The notes under the pieces were generated by a model. The model did not search any database and was not told the DNA's origin. It was given only the letters and a program-made list of their open reading frames with translations. This document shows, one piece after another, positions 28,555 to 36,884 of a DNA stretch of 61,982 nt. The position numbers and the translations under genes are program-made. Position 1 is the first letter of the stretch; the number at the start of each line of letters is the position of its first letter. Source of the DNA: Ruminococcus flavefaciens (GTDB taxonomy: Bacteria; Bacillota; Clostridia; Oscillospirales; Ruminococcaceae); assembly GCA_015067005.1 (NCBI GenBank), contig SVNH01000018.1, positions 1-61,982 of the forward strand, given 5' to 3'.

Positions 28555-28630
28555 TGGAGCTGGTGGACGGACTCGAACCCCCGACCTGCTGATTACAAAT
28601 CAGCTGCTCTACCAACTGAGCTACACCAGC
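28555..28630 (-). tRNA. tRNA-Thr (UGU)
   Basis: 76 nt with encoded CCA. Acceptor stem GCTGGTG/CACCAGC, D arm AGCTCAGTTGGTAGAGC, anticodon stem-loop GCTGATTTGTAATCAGC (anticodon TGT), T loop GGTTCGAGTCC. A small hairpin (TATC-TCGGC) separates it from tRNA-Tyr. Confidence 0.95.
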
Positions 28631-28710
28631 GTTTAACGCTTAATTATTATACCACATTCTGTCGGACTTGTCAATACCTTTTTTGAAATTTTTTCATTTT
28701 CAAAAAAGAG

Positions 28711-28787
28711 TGGTCGAGGCGACAGGACTCGAACCTGCGGCATCTTGGTCCCAAACCAAGCACTCTACCAAACTGAGTTACGCCTCG
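28711..28787 (-). tRNA. tRNA-Pro (UGG)
   Basis: 77 nt with encoded CCA. Acceptor stem CGAGGCG/CGCCTCG, anticodon stem-loop CTTGGTTTGGGACCAAG (anticodon TGG), T arm GCAGGTTCGAGTCCTGT. First tRNA of the array. Confidence 0.95.
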
Positions 28788-28824
28788 GATCACATTCAAG
28801 ATGTCCACGACAGACAGCTTTTAT

Positions 28825-28853
28825 ATTATATCAAGAGTTTCGGCAAATGTCAA
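28825..28853 (-). promoter_or_regulatory. Promoter of the tRNA array
   Basis: Full-consensus -35 TTGACA (28848-28853), a 17-nt spacer and -10 TATAAT (28825-28830), about 37 bases before tRNA-Pro. Confidence 0.92.
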
Positions 28854-28929
28854 GTGCAAAGTATTTTTTTCGTAGCTTTTCACAAAAAAAGCACCGATTT
28901 TCTTTTGAGTATCACCAAATTCACAAAAG

Positions 28930-28950
28930 AGGGAGAGCTATGCTCTCCCT
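28930..28950 (-). terminator. Terminator of the acidic repeat gene
   Basis: Stem AGGGAGAGC/GCTCTCCCT with a 3-nt loop, followed on the minus strand by CTTTTG. Confidence 0.8.
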
Positions 28951-28960
28951 TATGCAAGAC

Positions 28961-29236
28961 TTAGTCCTTGAGATCCTCAACTGCATCCTTAACGTCCTCA
29001 GCAGCATCTTCAACAGCTTCCTTAACGTCCTCAGCAGCATCCTCAACGGCTTCCTTAGCCTCGTCAGCAGCATCCTCGTCGACCTCAAAATCGATGCTAT
29101 CGTCACCGAATTCATACTCGTCATCGTACACATCGTCATCATAATCGTCGTCTTTGCTCTTAAAATAGTGTGTTGCAACGTATCCTGCAGCAGCTGCAGC
29201 ACCGGCAGCTAAAACCGCTACTAAAAATTTGCTCAT
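28961..29236 (-). CDS. Small membrane-anchored acidic repeat protein (YtxH-like)
   Basis: 91 residues: one N-terminal membrane helix (about 4-24), an Asp/Glu-rich stretch, then about three copies of an 11-residue unit (EAVEDAAEDVK) expected to form an amphipathic, highly negative helix. The size and layout recall YtxH stress proteins, but the match is loose. AAGAGG lies before the start. Promoter and terminator bracket it as a single-gene unit. Confidence 0.75.
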   Translation of the reverse strand: MSKFLVAVLAAGAAAAAGYVATHYFKSKDDDYDDDVYDDEYEFGDDSIDFEVDEDAADEAKEAVEDAAEDVKEAVEDAAEDVKDAVEDLKD

Positions 29237-29311
29237 ATTATTTCCTCTTTTCTTCGCAAGTTATAGTGTGTTACCGTGCCGCTTGCGAGCGGTGTGCGAT
29301 AAACTAAGTAT

Positions 29312-29340
29312 ATTATAACATACAATTTTTAAAATTTCAA
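29312..29340 (-). promoter_or_regulatory. Promoter of the acidic repeat gene
   Basis: -35 TTGAAA (29335-29340), a 17-nt spacer and -10 TATAAT (29312-29317) with TG before it. Confidence 0.8.
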
Positions 29341-29344
29341 CCTC

Positions 29345-30067
29345 TTACATATTATTTGTTAAAAACATCAAAATTGATAGAGCAGTTATTGGTGCAGTTT
29401 CACAACGAAGTATCCTGTTTCCGAGCCATACCTGAACCGCACCAAGTTCAGCAGCTGCCTCGACCTCTTCCTTGTCGAAGCCGCCCTCACTTCCGATAAC
29501 GAGCCCGACCGTCTTAGCGCCTTCAAATCCCACTTTATCGAAGGGAACTCCGCCCTTTTCCTCATAGAGAATGATATTGAGGTCAAGCTGCTTCATCATG
29601 CCGAGAGCCTCCTGATACGATGCGATCGGCTCAACGGTAGGTATGATGCCGCGTCCGGACTGCTTTGCGGCTTCCTCCGCGATCTTGTTCAGCCTTACGA
29701 GCTTCTTGGCGAAATCCTTCTTATCCGGTCTTGATATACAGCGTCTTGTAAGCACCGGAACTATCCTTGCAGCACCGAGTTCAACGCTTTTGCGGATGAT
29801 AAATTCAAGCTTATCCAGCTTAGGAACAGCCTGAAACAGCGTAACCTCTATATTTGGCTCAGCAGCACAGCGGTGTTTCTCAACAAGGTCAAGATAAACC
29901 GCATCCCCCGTAATACTGCGTATCACGCAATTATAGTCGATACCGTCACAGCAGACAGTAAGCGCTTCTCCGGCTTTCATTCTGAGTGAAAAGCCGGCAT
30001 GATGAGCATCGCTGCCTGTAAGCATTATATTCTCTTCATCAATCGTTTCAACAAAAAATCTTGGCAT
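29345..30067 (-). CDS. rsmE: 16S rRNA (uracil1498-N3)-methyltransferase
   Basis: SPOUT-class methyltransferase that modifies U1498 of 16S rRNA. The 240 residues match the family: N-terminal PUA-like domain (MPRFFVETI..., SDAHHAGFSLRMKAGE) and C-terminal knot with AKQSGRGIIPTVEPI, VGLVIGSEGGFDKEEVE and LGNRILRCETAPITAL. GGAGG lies four bases before the start. Confidence 0.95.
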   Translation of the reverse strand: MPRFFVETIDEENIMLTGSDAHHAGFSLRMKAGEALTVCCDGIDYNCVIRSITGDAVYLDLVEKHRCAAEPNIEVTLFQAVPKLDKLEFIIRKSVELGAARIVPVLTRRCISRPDKKDFAKKLVRLNKIAEEAAKQSGRGIIPTVEPIASYQEALGMMKQLDLNIILYEEKGGVPFDKVGFEGAKTVGLVIGSEGGFDKEEVEAAAELGAVQVWLGNRILRCETAPITALSILMFLTNNM

Positions 30068-30148
30068 AATTCCTCCGTTATAAGTTAAGTCAGCTTTATA
30101 TTGTACGATAAATCTCCGAACCGCCTCGCATACCGGGCGACCGCAGTA

Positions 30149-31963
30149 TCAGGCAAATACAATATCAAGCAGTTTCAGTATAGTGTCGCCCACGCTGTCG
30201 GAATAAACCTCTTCCGCAGCAATATCAGGCTTATTGGTTATGATATTATCAACTCCGAGCGCTATCATCTGCTTAATATCGTCACGCCGGTCAACAGTCC
30301 ACACAAATACCTGCTTGCCGTTCTGGTGTGCAGCATTTACCGTTCCGCGGTTGATAAACAGATAGTTCAGGCTGACCGCATCAATGTCTTTCAGACGCGA
30401 ATAAGAGGTCGAAACAGCAACGTTAGCTATCAGCGCGGTCTTTATCTTGGGATTCAGACGTTTCACTATCCTCAGAAGCGGATAAGAAAATGAGCTGACA
30501 TAGCAGGTCGTTGTGATATTGTGCTTTTCTATGAGCTCAACCGCTTTCTCAGTCGCACGAACGGAATCACCTGTATCCTTGATCTCAACGTTCAGACGCT
30601 TCTTCTTTCCCACAAGATCAAGAACTTCCTCGAACGTCATTATTTTAGCGTCATCGAATTCACCGGTCTTGGAATACCAGCTGCCGGCAGAGAGTTCAAG
30701 CAGCTCAGCATAGGTATGATCGTAAATGCGTCCCGAACCGTTGGTAGTACGCTCTATCGTATCATCATGGAACACCACAAGCTTGCCGTCTTTAGTCAGC
30801 TGAACATCCAGTTCGATGAAATCGGTATCACTTTCAAGAGCAGCTTCAAAGGCATAGCGGGTATTCTCGGGAGCGACCGAGGACGCTCCTCGGTGAGCGC
30901 TGATGTTAGTACGTGTAAAAATGCCGGTATTTATAAGAATACGTCCATTATAAACGGCACGGAAATAACTGACGTTAATAAGCACCGCAGCGACAGACAG
31001 CGTAGCAATGAGTACCGACTTATGTGCCTTGTTCATTTTTTTGCGGTCGCGGTCCGGAATAATAAGCTGACCGTCGTTCTCAGTGTCAGCAAGGAATCTT
31101 CCGGTAAGCCAGCATATAATTGCAGGAGCAGCGAAAAATGCAGAAACAGCTGTAAACACCCTCATCGAGTAGCGCATTACCACAAGCGAGGTCCTGAAAG
31201 CTGAATCCGGACGCGAAAATCCCTTTACAAAGAGAACTATAACATAGCTGATACCAAAGATCACTACCACAGTTACCGCAAGAACAGTCAGTATCCACAG
31301 AAGCAGCGCCCCTGCCATACGGGTACGCTTATGATGTATCTTTTCGCAGCTTGAACGTATGCTTTCGGGGAAGTTTTTCTCAGTAAGCGCAAGATAATGC
31401 AGCGAGTAGCTTCGGCGTACTATCGCAAAAACGAAAAGCATTTCCGCAAGGATATAAGCTATAATAGCCGAATTGCCTCCTACATCCGCAAATATCTTCT
31501 TCAGAAGCGGCAGAAGCGGAAACATGAACACACCTGAAGAAAGCGAGAATTCCGAGAGCGATATAAACAGCATGAATACCGCAAATTTCAGCGGAGAAGC
31601 AGTCCGGAAAGCCTTTCTGAAGCTTTTCAGTCCTGTCAGTATCATGCCTCCTATGGTAAGCCTCTCGCGCTTTGCACAGCAGGTAAAGCAGGCAGCAAGC
31701 GCCGAGAACTCGATAAACGTAAAGAATCCCGAAACATAGACTACTATAAGCAGCACAAAAACAGTAACAGGACTATGCAGGTAAACAAGAAGGCTCTCAT
31801 CATCGAGGTAATTCACCCTCGATATTTTCATAGTAAGTTCAAGGAGTGCGGAAAGCACAGGTGCTCCAACAGCAAGAAGTATAGTTTTGTATAGCATTTC
31901 AAACAGCAGGAAATGTGGCAGAGCACGTAAAAAAACGCCCATAGAGCGGAAAAAGTTCTTCAT
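30149..31963 (-). CDS. Membrane-bound glycerophosphodiester phosphodiesterase
   Basis: 604 residues. The N-terminal 340 residues hold several membrane helices of the GDPD membrane domain. The C-terminal GDPD domain (about 355-600) shows HRGASSVAPENT, ELDVQLTKDG and HDDTIERTTNGSG, the metal and catalytic set. It cleaves glycerophosphodiesters at the membrane, releasing glycerol 3-phosphate; involvement in lipid or teichoic acid turnover is plausible. The start at 31963 has AGGGGA nine bases upstream; the longer reading lacks a site. Confidence 0.92.
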   Translation of the reverse strand: MKNFFRSMGVFLRALPHFLLFEMLYKTILLAVGAPVLSALLELTMKISRVNYLDDESLLVYLHSPVTVFVLLIVVYVSGFFTFIEFSALAACFTCCAKRERLTIGGMILTGLKSFRKAFRTASPLKFAVFMLFISLSEFSLSSGVFMFPLLPLLKKIFADVGGNSAIIAYILAEMLFVFAIVRRSYSLHYLALTEKNFPESIRSSCEKIHHKRTRMAGALLLWILTVLAVTVVVIFGISYVIVLFVKGFSRPDSAFRTSLVVMRYSMRVFTAVSAFFAAPAIICWLTGRFLADTENDGQLIIPDRDRKKMNKAHKSVLIATLSVAAVLINVSYFRAVYNGRILINTGIFTRTNISAHRGASSVAPENTRYAFEAALESDTDFIELDVQLTKDGKLVVFHDDTIERTTNGSGRIYDHTYAELLELSAGSWYSKTGEFDDAKIMTFEEVLDLVGKKKRLNVEIKDTGDSVRATEKAVELIEKHNITTTCYVSSFSYPLLRIVKRLNPKIKTALIANVAVSTSYSRLKDIDAVSLNYLFINRGTVNAAHQNGKQVFVWTVDRRDDIKQMIALGVDNIITNKPDIAAEEVYSDSVGDTILKLLDIVFA

Positions 31964-31995
31964 TAGAATATCCCCTGAAATAGTTGTACACAATA

Positions 31996-32024
31996 ATTAT
32001 ACGTCTAAGCCGCTCCCATGTCAA
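31996..32024 (-). promoter_or_regulatory. Promoter of the GDPD gene
   Basis: -35 TTGACA (32019-32024), a 17-nt spacer and -10 TATAAT (31996-32001). Confidence 0.88.
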
Positions 32025-32068
32025 TGACTTTTTTGTCGTTTCGTCAGGATAAAGCTGATGCTGCAAAA

Positions 32069-32094
32069 AAGCGTACCGCCGCAGCGATACGCTT
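32069..32094 (-). terminator. Terminator of proS
   Basis: Stem AAGCGTA/TACGCTT with a GC-rich loop, followed on the minus strand by TTTT. Confidence 0.8.
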
Positions 32095-32130
32095 GATTTT
32101 TGTCTTTATACGATCTGACCTGTACAGCGA

Positions 32131-33570
32131 TCAATAAGCCTTGCCCCAGAACACCATGCATTTAGCCGGTTTGCCGCAGCATACGCACTTATCGCTGAGT
32201 TTCTCCTGTTCAAACGGGATACATCTTGAACCGACACCGGTCTTTTCCTTGACCTCGTCCTCGCAAGCCTCATCGCCGCACCACATAGCCTTTATGAAGC
32301 CGTCGCCGTTTTCGAGAGCCTTTGTGATCTCATCGAGTGTTGTGCAGGCATAAGTGCGCTTCTTCTGATTTTCGAGAGCCTTGTTGTACATACCGTCGTG
32401 TGCTTCCTGAAGCTTCTGAGCAACAGCAGTCTCAAGGTCACCGAGAGCAACAGCAGTCTTTTCGCCGTTCCAGCGTGAAGCAACAACGCATTTTCCTTCT
32501 TCAATATCGCGCGGACCGATCTCAACTCTGAGCGGTACGCCCTTCATTTCGTATTCAGCGAACTTCCAGCCCGGTGAATTCTCGCTGTCATCGAGCTTAA
32601 CGCGGATTCCTGCCTTTGCAAGGCGCTCCTTCAGTTCATTAGCCTTATCGAGAACACCTTCCTTATGCTGGGCAACAGGCACGATAACGACCTGTACCGG
32701 AGCAACTGCCGGCGGAAGTACAAGACCGCTGTTATCGCCGTGAGTCATGATGACAGCGCCGATAAGACGTGTTGTAACGCCCCAGCTGGTCTGATGAGGA
32801 TAAACGCGCTGATTATCCTTATCCGTATACTGTATATCGAAAGCTCTTGCAAAGCCGTCGCCGAAATAATGAGATGTACCAGCCTGAAGAGCCTTACCGT
32901 CGTGCATAAGAGCCTCGATAGCGTATGTAGCCTCAGCGCCGGCGAACTTATCGCTGTCGGTCTTTCTGCCCTTAACAACAGGCATTGCAAGCGAATCCTC
33001 GCAGAACTTTGCATAGAGATTGAGCATACGCTCTGTCTCCTCGACAGCCTCATCAGCAGTTGCGTGGATAGTATGACCTTCCTGCCAGAGGAACTCTCTT
33101 GAACGGAGGAAAGGACGTGTGGTCTTTTCCCAGCGAACAACGCTTACCCACTGATTATAAAGCTTAGGGAGATCACGATAGGAGTGAACTATATTTGAAT
33201 AATGCTCGCAGAAGAGAGTCTCCGAGGTCGGACGAACACAGAGTCTGTCCTCAAGCTTCTCATTTCCTCCGTGAGTTACCCAAGCAACTTCCGGAGCAAA
33301 GCCCTCAACGTGATCCTTTTCCTTCTGAAGAAGGCTTTCAGGAATGAACATCGGCATACAAACGTTTTCGTGACCGGTTTCCTTGAACATAGTATCAAGG
33401 ATATGCTGAATGTTCTCCCAGATAGCATAGCCGTAAGGGCGAATCACCATACAGCCCTTAACGCTGGTATATTCGATGAGTTCGGCTTTTTTGCAGATGT
33501 CAGTGTACCACTGCGCGAAATCCTCGTCCATAGAGGTGATCGCAGTGACCAGTTTTTTATCCTTTGCCAT
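32131..33570 (-). CDS. proS: Prolyl-tRNA synthetase (short, archaeal/eukaryote-like type)
   Basis: Charges tRNA-Pro. At 479 residues it is the short class lacking the bacterial editing insertion. Class II motifs include [40 protein letters not shown] and [21 protein letters not shown]. The anticodon-binding domain follows, and the C-terminal domain has zinc-type cysteines ([19 protein letters not shown]) ending in Tyr, all as in ProS type 3. No T-box is visible in the short leader. Confidence 0.96.
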   Translation of the reverse strand: MAKDKKLVTAITSMDEDFAQWYTDICKKAELIEYTSVKGCMVIRPYGYAIWENIQHILDTMFKETGHENVCMPMFIPESLLQKEKDHVEGFAPEVAWVTHGGNEKLEDRLCVRPTSETLFCEHYSNIVHSYRDLPKLYNQWVSVVRWEKTTRPFLRSREFLWQEGHTIHATADEAVEETERMLNLYAKFCEDSLAMPVVKGRKTDSDKFAGAEATYAIEALMHDGKALQAGTSHYFGDGFARAFDIQYTDKDNQRVYPHQTSWGVTTRLIGAVIMTHGDNSGLVLPPAVAPVQVVIVPVAQHKEGVLDKANELKERLAKAGIRVKLDDSENSPGWKFAEYEMKGVPLRVEIGPRDIEEGKCVVASRWNGEKTAVALGDLETAVAQKLQEAHDGMYNKALENQKKRTYACTTLDEITKALENGDGFIKAMWCGDEACEDEVKEKTGVGSRCIPFEQEKLSDKCVCCGKPAKCMVFWGKAY

Positions 33571-33611
33571 ATAAAACAGTCCTCTTTTCTGATGATTACA
33601 TAGATATAGGT

Positions 33612-33640
33612 ATTATAGCACTAATCCGGCAAAATGTCAA
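33612..33640 (-). promoter_or_regulatory. Promoter of proS
   Basis: -35 TTGACA (33635-33640), a 17-nt spacer and a TGC-TATAAT extended -10 (33612-33617). The -35 lies inside a CCGGCA...TGCCGG inverted repeat (33627-33652) that may also fold in RNA coming from the upstream gene. Confidence 0.88.
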
Positions 33641-33665
33641 CTATCTGCCGGATAGTGAGCTCAGC

Positions 33666-34667
33666 TTATTTATTCTCGTCCGCTGATTCGTCATTGATGA
33701 ACTCCGCACCGAGATCGTTGAGAAAGTCCGCTACTATAAACCGCGGCCGGTGTTTGACCTCAGCGTATATCTTTCCGACGTATTCACCGATAATACCGAG
33801 ACAGAACAGCTGCAATCCGCCTATAAGCCATATCGAACAAAGCAGGCTCGACCATCCGAGCTCCGCAAATCCGCAGAATTTTGCCACAAACGCCCATATG
33901 AACGCACAAACGCTCATTATCGACATTATAAATCCGAGCGCAGTTATGAATTTCAGAGGCTTGGTGCTGAACGATGTTATGCCATTCACCGCGAATGACA
34001 GCATTTTCCGAAGCGGATACTTGCTTTCGCCGGCGAACCGTTCGCTGCGCTCATAGTAGACTGAGCAGCTCTTAAAGCCGATCAGAGGCACCATTCCGCG
34101 AAGGAAGAGATTTACTTCCTTGTAATTTGAGAGTTCCTCAAGCACTCTCCTGCTCATCAGACGAAAATCCGCATGATTATAGATAACATCCGCCCCCATC
34201 AGCTTCATGAATTTGTAGAAGCTTTCCGCAGTGAACTTCTTGAAGAACGAATCAGTCTTACGAGCGCTTCTCACGCCGTATACCACATGATTACCCTCAT
34301 AGAATTTAAGCATCATTTCATCAATAGCATTGATGTCATCCTGAAGGTCAGCATCCATAGATATGGCAGCATCGCAAATATCCTTAACGCTCATAAGTCC
34401 GGCAAGAACGGCATTCTGATGACCGCTGTTATGGGCGAGGTCAATACCGGAAAAATACTCCGGAGCATCTGCATGAAGCTTTTTTATGATGTCCCAAGTG
34501 GAATCCTTCGAGCCGTCATTCACAAAGACTATGCGGCTTTTTGAGGATATTATCCCCTCTCCGATAAGCTGCCGATACTTTTCACGCATCCGCTTTGAAG
34601 TCTCCGGAAGCACAGCTTCCTCGTTATAGCATGGTATTACCATGTAAAGAACTGCCGGTTTTTCCGT
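33666..34667 (-). CDS. Glycosyltransferase family 2 (DPM1/GtrB-like)
   Basis: Membrane-associated transferase, probably moving a sugar from a nucleotide to undecaprenyl phosphate. The GT-A domain shows VIPCYNEEAVLPET, FVNDGSKDSTW, DADLQDD (the DxD) and an RLMSRRVLEEL region, and two C-terminal membrane helices follow (about 235-260 and 270-295). The conserved N-terminus begins eight residues before the first ATG (34643). No ATG, GTG or TTG precedes it in frame, but an ACG at 34667 stands seven bases after GGGGG and gives (M)EKPAVLYMVIP, like the relatives. I use that as the start; the fallback is 34643. Confidence 0.85.
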   Translation of the reverse strand, partial: TEKPAVLYMVIPCYNEEAVLPETSKRMREKYRQLIGEGIISSKSRIVFVNDGSKDSTWDIIKKLHADAPEYFSGIDLAHNSGHQNAVLAGLMSVKDICDAAISMDADLQDDINAIDEMMLKFYEGNHVVYGVRSARKTDSFFKKFTAESFYKFMKLMGADVIYNHADFRLMSRRVLEELSNYKEVNLFLRGMVPLIGFKSCSVYYERSERFAGESKYPLRKMLSFAVNGITSFSTKPLKFITALGFIMSIMSVCAFIWAFVAKFCGFAELGWSSLLCSIWLIGGLQLFCLGIIGEYVGKIYAEVKHRPRFIVADFLNDLGAEFINDESADENK

Positions 34668-34701
34668 ATCGACACCCCCGATCCGTTAAAAATACCTAAT
34701 A

Positions 34702-34730
34702 ATTATATCACAATATTACAAAAATAGCAA
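34702..34730 (-). promoter_or_regulatory. Promoter of the GT2 gene
   Basis: -35 TTGCTA (34725-34730), a 17-nt spacer and a TGA-TATAAT extended -10 (34702-34707). It predicts a leader of about 28 nt up to the ACG codon. Confidence 0.75.
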
Positions 34731-34789
34731 GATGCGCGGAGAAAAAGCCGCGCTTTTTAACCTATGCGAAGAAAAATACCTCTTCATAC

Positions 34790-34818
34790 TCGACAAAATG
34801 GAATAATTGTAGTATAAT
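34790..34818 (+). promoter_or_regulatory. Upstream promoter candidate of the Na/Pi transporter
   Basis: -35 TCGACA, a 17-nt spacer and -10 TATAAT (34813-34818). Confidence 0.55.
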
Positions 34819-34914
34819 ATAAGTATACGGCATCACACGTGCTTCAAACACAGCTCAACGACATCCCAACAACACTGTTATAAGCCGGAATCAGCAGATA
34901 TTTCGGAAAGAATT

Positions 34915-34931
34915 TGTAAAATTAAGGTTAA
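34915..34931 (+). promoter_or_regulatory. Possible PhoP-type direct repeat
   Basis: TGTAAA (34915-34920) and GGTTAA (34926-34931) are spaced 11 bases start to start, upstream of a phosphate transporter. They match the reverse form of the Bacillus PhoP box fully and at five of six positions. Tentative. Confidence 0.3.
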
Positions 34932-34947
34932 AATTCGCCGCAGTCTA

Positions 34948-34975
34948 TTGACTATGTCGGAATTTAAGATATAAT
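34948..34975 (+). promoter_or_regulatory. Proximal promoter of the Na/Pi transporter
   Basis: -35 TTGACT (34948-34953), a 16-nt spacer and -10 TATAAT (34970-34975), 54 bases before the start. Confidence 0.7.
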
Positions 34976-35028
34976 ATAATTTGGATGATATAAAAGGTTG
35001 GGAATAATTAAAACTTCAGGAGACAAAA

Positions 35029-36843
35029 ATGGATAACGATTTTTCGATTTTTAACATCTTCACTCTGCTCGGAGGACTCGCGTTCTTCCTTTACGGTATG
35101 AACGTTATGTCAACAGGACTCGAAAAACTTACCGGAGGTAAGCTGGAGGTCGCACTAAAAAAGATGACCTCGAACAAGATAAAAAGTATTCTCCTCGGTA
35201 TGGGCGTTACAGTCGCAATACAATCCTCATCAGCGATGACGGTAATGCTCGTCGGCTTCGTAAACTCGGGCATTATGACGCTCGGGCAGACTGTTGCCGT
35301 CTGCTTTGGCGCCGACATAGGAACAACATTTACTGCCTGGATACTTTGTCTCGGAGACATTAAGGAAACCGGCAGCGGCAACGCACTTGATTTCGTGCTG
35401 AGAATGCTGAAACCAAAATCGTTTTCACCGCTTGTTGCTCTTGCCGGCGTAATACTTATTATGTTCGCCAAGAAGAACAAGAAAAAGGATATAGGACGTA
35501 TCCTCGTGGGATTTGCAGTGCTGATGACAGGTATGTCACTTATGTCTGATTCCGTCGATCCGCTCGCTAATTCTCCCGATTTCCAGAAGCTGCTCACAGC
35601 CTTTGAGAACCCGGTTCTCGGCGTAGCAGTCGGAGCGATCTTCACAGGTATCATACAGAGCTCTGCCGGTTCTATCGGTATACTCATGGCTTTCTCAAAG
35701 TCAGGTGCTCTCACCTACGGTATGGCGCTCCCGATAATCATGGGATGTAACATTGGTACCTGCGTGACCGCGCTTATTTCCACATTTGGCGTAAATAAGG
35801 ATGCAAAAAGAGTAGCTTGTATCCATATTCTTGTAAAGATCATCGGCACTATCGTGCTGCTCCCTGTTGTTCTGATACTCCAGAACATTGTAGGGCTCGG
35901 TATCCTGGAGCAAACCGTCGGATATACCGGTATCGCTGTTATGCACACCATATTCAACGTTGCAACTACTGCAATACTGCTGCCGTTCACAAAACAGCTC
36001 GTTTCTCTTTCAATGTTCATTGTACGTGACGGTAAAGAAACAGATTTCAGCCATAAAAAGAATCTTCTCGGACTTGATGAACGTCTCCTCAAAACTCCTG
36101 CCGTAGCAGTCGAAGCCTGCAAGGGCGCTGCAATACAAATGGCTGAGCTGACACGCGAGACCATCATCATGGCACTCGATAACCTCAAGGAATATGACTC
36201 AGGAAAATGTGAGACCATCATCGAAAATGAAGACATCATTGACGGCTTTGAGGATAAGATCAACAGCTATCTGCTCAAGATCTCCAAGAAATCAGTTACC
36301 GGCAACGACAGCCGCAGTCTTTCCAAGATGATGCACTGTGTCGGAAATTTCGAGCGTATCTCAGATCACGCTGTAAACCTCGTTGAATCCGCTCAGGAAA
36401 TGCACGATAAGGGCATAACATTCTCCGGCGAATGCAAGGCCGAGATACACGTCATCACAGACGCTATCAGAGAAAATATCAACCGCGCAATTGATTCATA
36501 TAACGCCAACGATCTCTCGATCGCACATACAGTAGAACCGCTCGAAGAAGTGGTGGACAACCTCAGCACAGAGCTTAAAAACCGCCACATACGCCGTTTG
36601 CAGAATGATGAATGTACCGTTGAGCTCGGCTATATATTCCAGGATGTGCTCACGAATCTCGAACGTGTTTCGGATCACTGTTCAAACATCGCCGGATGTC
36701 TCATTGAGACCGACGAAAAGACCAATCTCCACGCTTATCTGCATGATGTCAAGGAGAACGACGAGATCTTCCGACAGCAGTACAGAAGCTATGCCGATGA
36801 ATACTTCTCACGGCTTGGTGTTTCAGGAGTGCAGGCAAAATAA
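35029..36843 (+). CDS. Na+/phosphate symporter with PhoU domain
   Basis: 604 residues. The membrane part (about 1-320) carries two inverted Na/Pi-cotransporter repeats with the QSSSAMT (near 65) and QSSAGS (near 210) signatures. The C-terminal part (about 350-590) is a PhoU-like helical bundle with ERISDHAVNLVE and ERVSDHCSNIAG metal-binding repeats. It takes up phosphate with sodium and may sense it through PhoU. AGGAG precedes the start, and a bidirectional terminator follows. Confidence 0.93.
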   Translation: MDNDFSIFNIFTLLGGLAFFLYGMNVMSTGLEKLTGGKLEVALKKMTSNKIKSILLGMGVTVAIQSSSAMTVMLVGFVNSGIMTLGQTVAVCFGADIGTTFTAWILCLGDIKETGSGNALDFVLRMLKPKSFSPLVALAGVILIMFAKKNKKKDIGRILVGFAVLMTGMSLMSDSVDPLANSPDFQKLLTAFENPVLGVAVGAIFTGIIQSSAGSIGILMAFSKSGALTYGMALPIIMGCNIGTCVTALISTFGVNKDAKRVACIHILVKIIGTIVLLPVVLILQNIVGLGILEQTVGYTGIAVMHTIFNVATTAILLPFTKQLVSLSMFIVRDGKETDFSHKKNLLGLDERLLKTPAVAVEACKGAAIQMAELTRETIIMALDNLKEYDSGKCETIIENEDIIDGFEDKINSYLLKISKKSVTGNDSRSLSKMMHCVGNFERISDHAVNLVESAQEMHDKGITFSGECKAEIHVITDAIRENINRAIDSYNANDLSIAHTVEPLEEVVDNLSTELKNRHIRRLQNDECTVELGYIFQDVLTNLERVSDHCSNIAGCLIETDEKTNLHAYLHDVKENDEIFRQQYRSYADEYFSRLGVSGVQAK

Positions 36844-36848
36844 TTACA

Positions 36849-36881
36849 AAAAAGCAGTTAGCTTATTGCTAACTGCTTTTT
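36849..36881. terminator. Bidirectional terminator
   Basis: 14-bp stem AAAAAGCAGTTAGC/GCTAACTGCTTTTT with a 5-nt loop between convergent genes. Confidence 0.94.
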
Positions 36882-36884
36882 AAT

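Larger units (their letters stand above)
34668..35028. other. Divergent intergenic region, 361 bp
   Basis: No gene is seen. It holds the GT2 promoter, a lone terminator-like hairpin GCGCGG/CCGCGC plus TTTTT (34734-34758, plus sense), and two promoter candidates for the Na/Pi transporter gene. Confidence 0.7.

Noticed and set aside
28668..29212. Plus-strand reading frames over tRNA-Pro and the acidic repeat gene
   Set aside because: They cross a tRNA, a consensus minus-strand promoter and a terminator; the low-complexity protein comes from reading the acidic repeats backwards.
33571..33665. Possible T-box before proS
   Set aside because: The leader after the -10 is only about 35 nt and contains no T-box core or specifier stem.
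35091..36263. Minus-strand frames opposite the Na/Pi transporter gene
   Set aside because: Shadow frames of a hydrophobic protein; no start signals.
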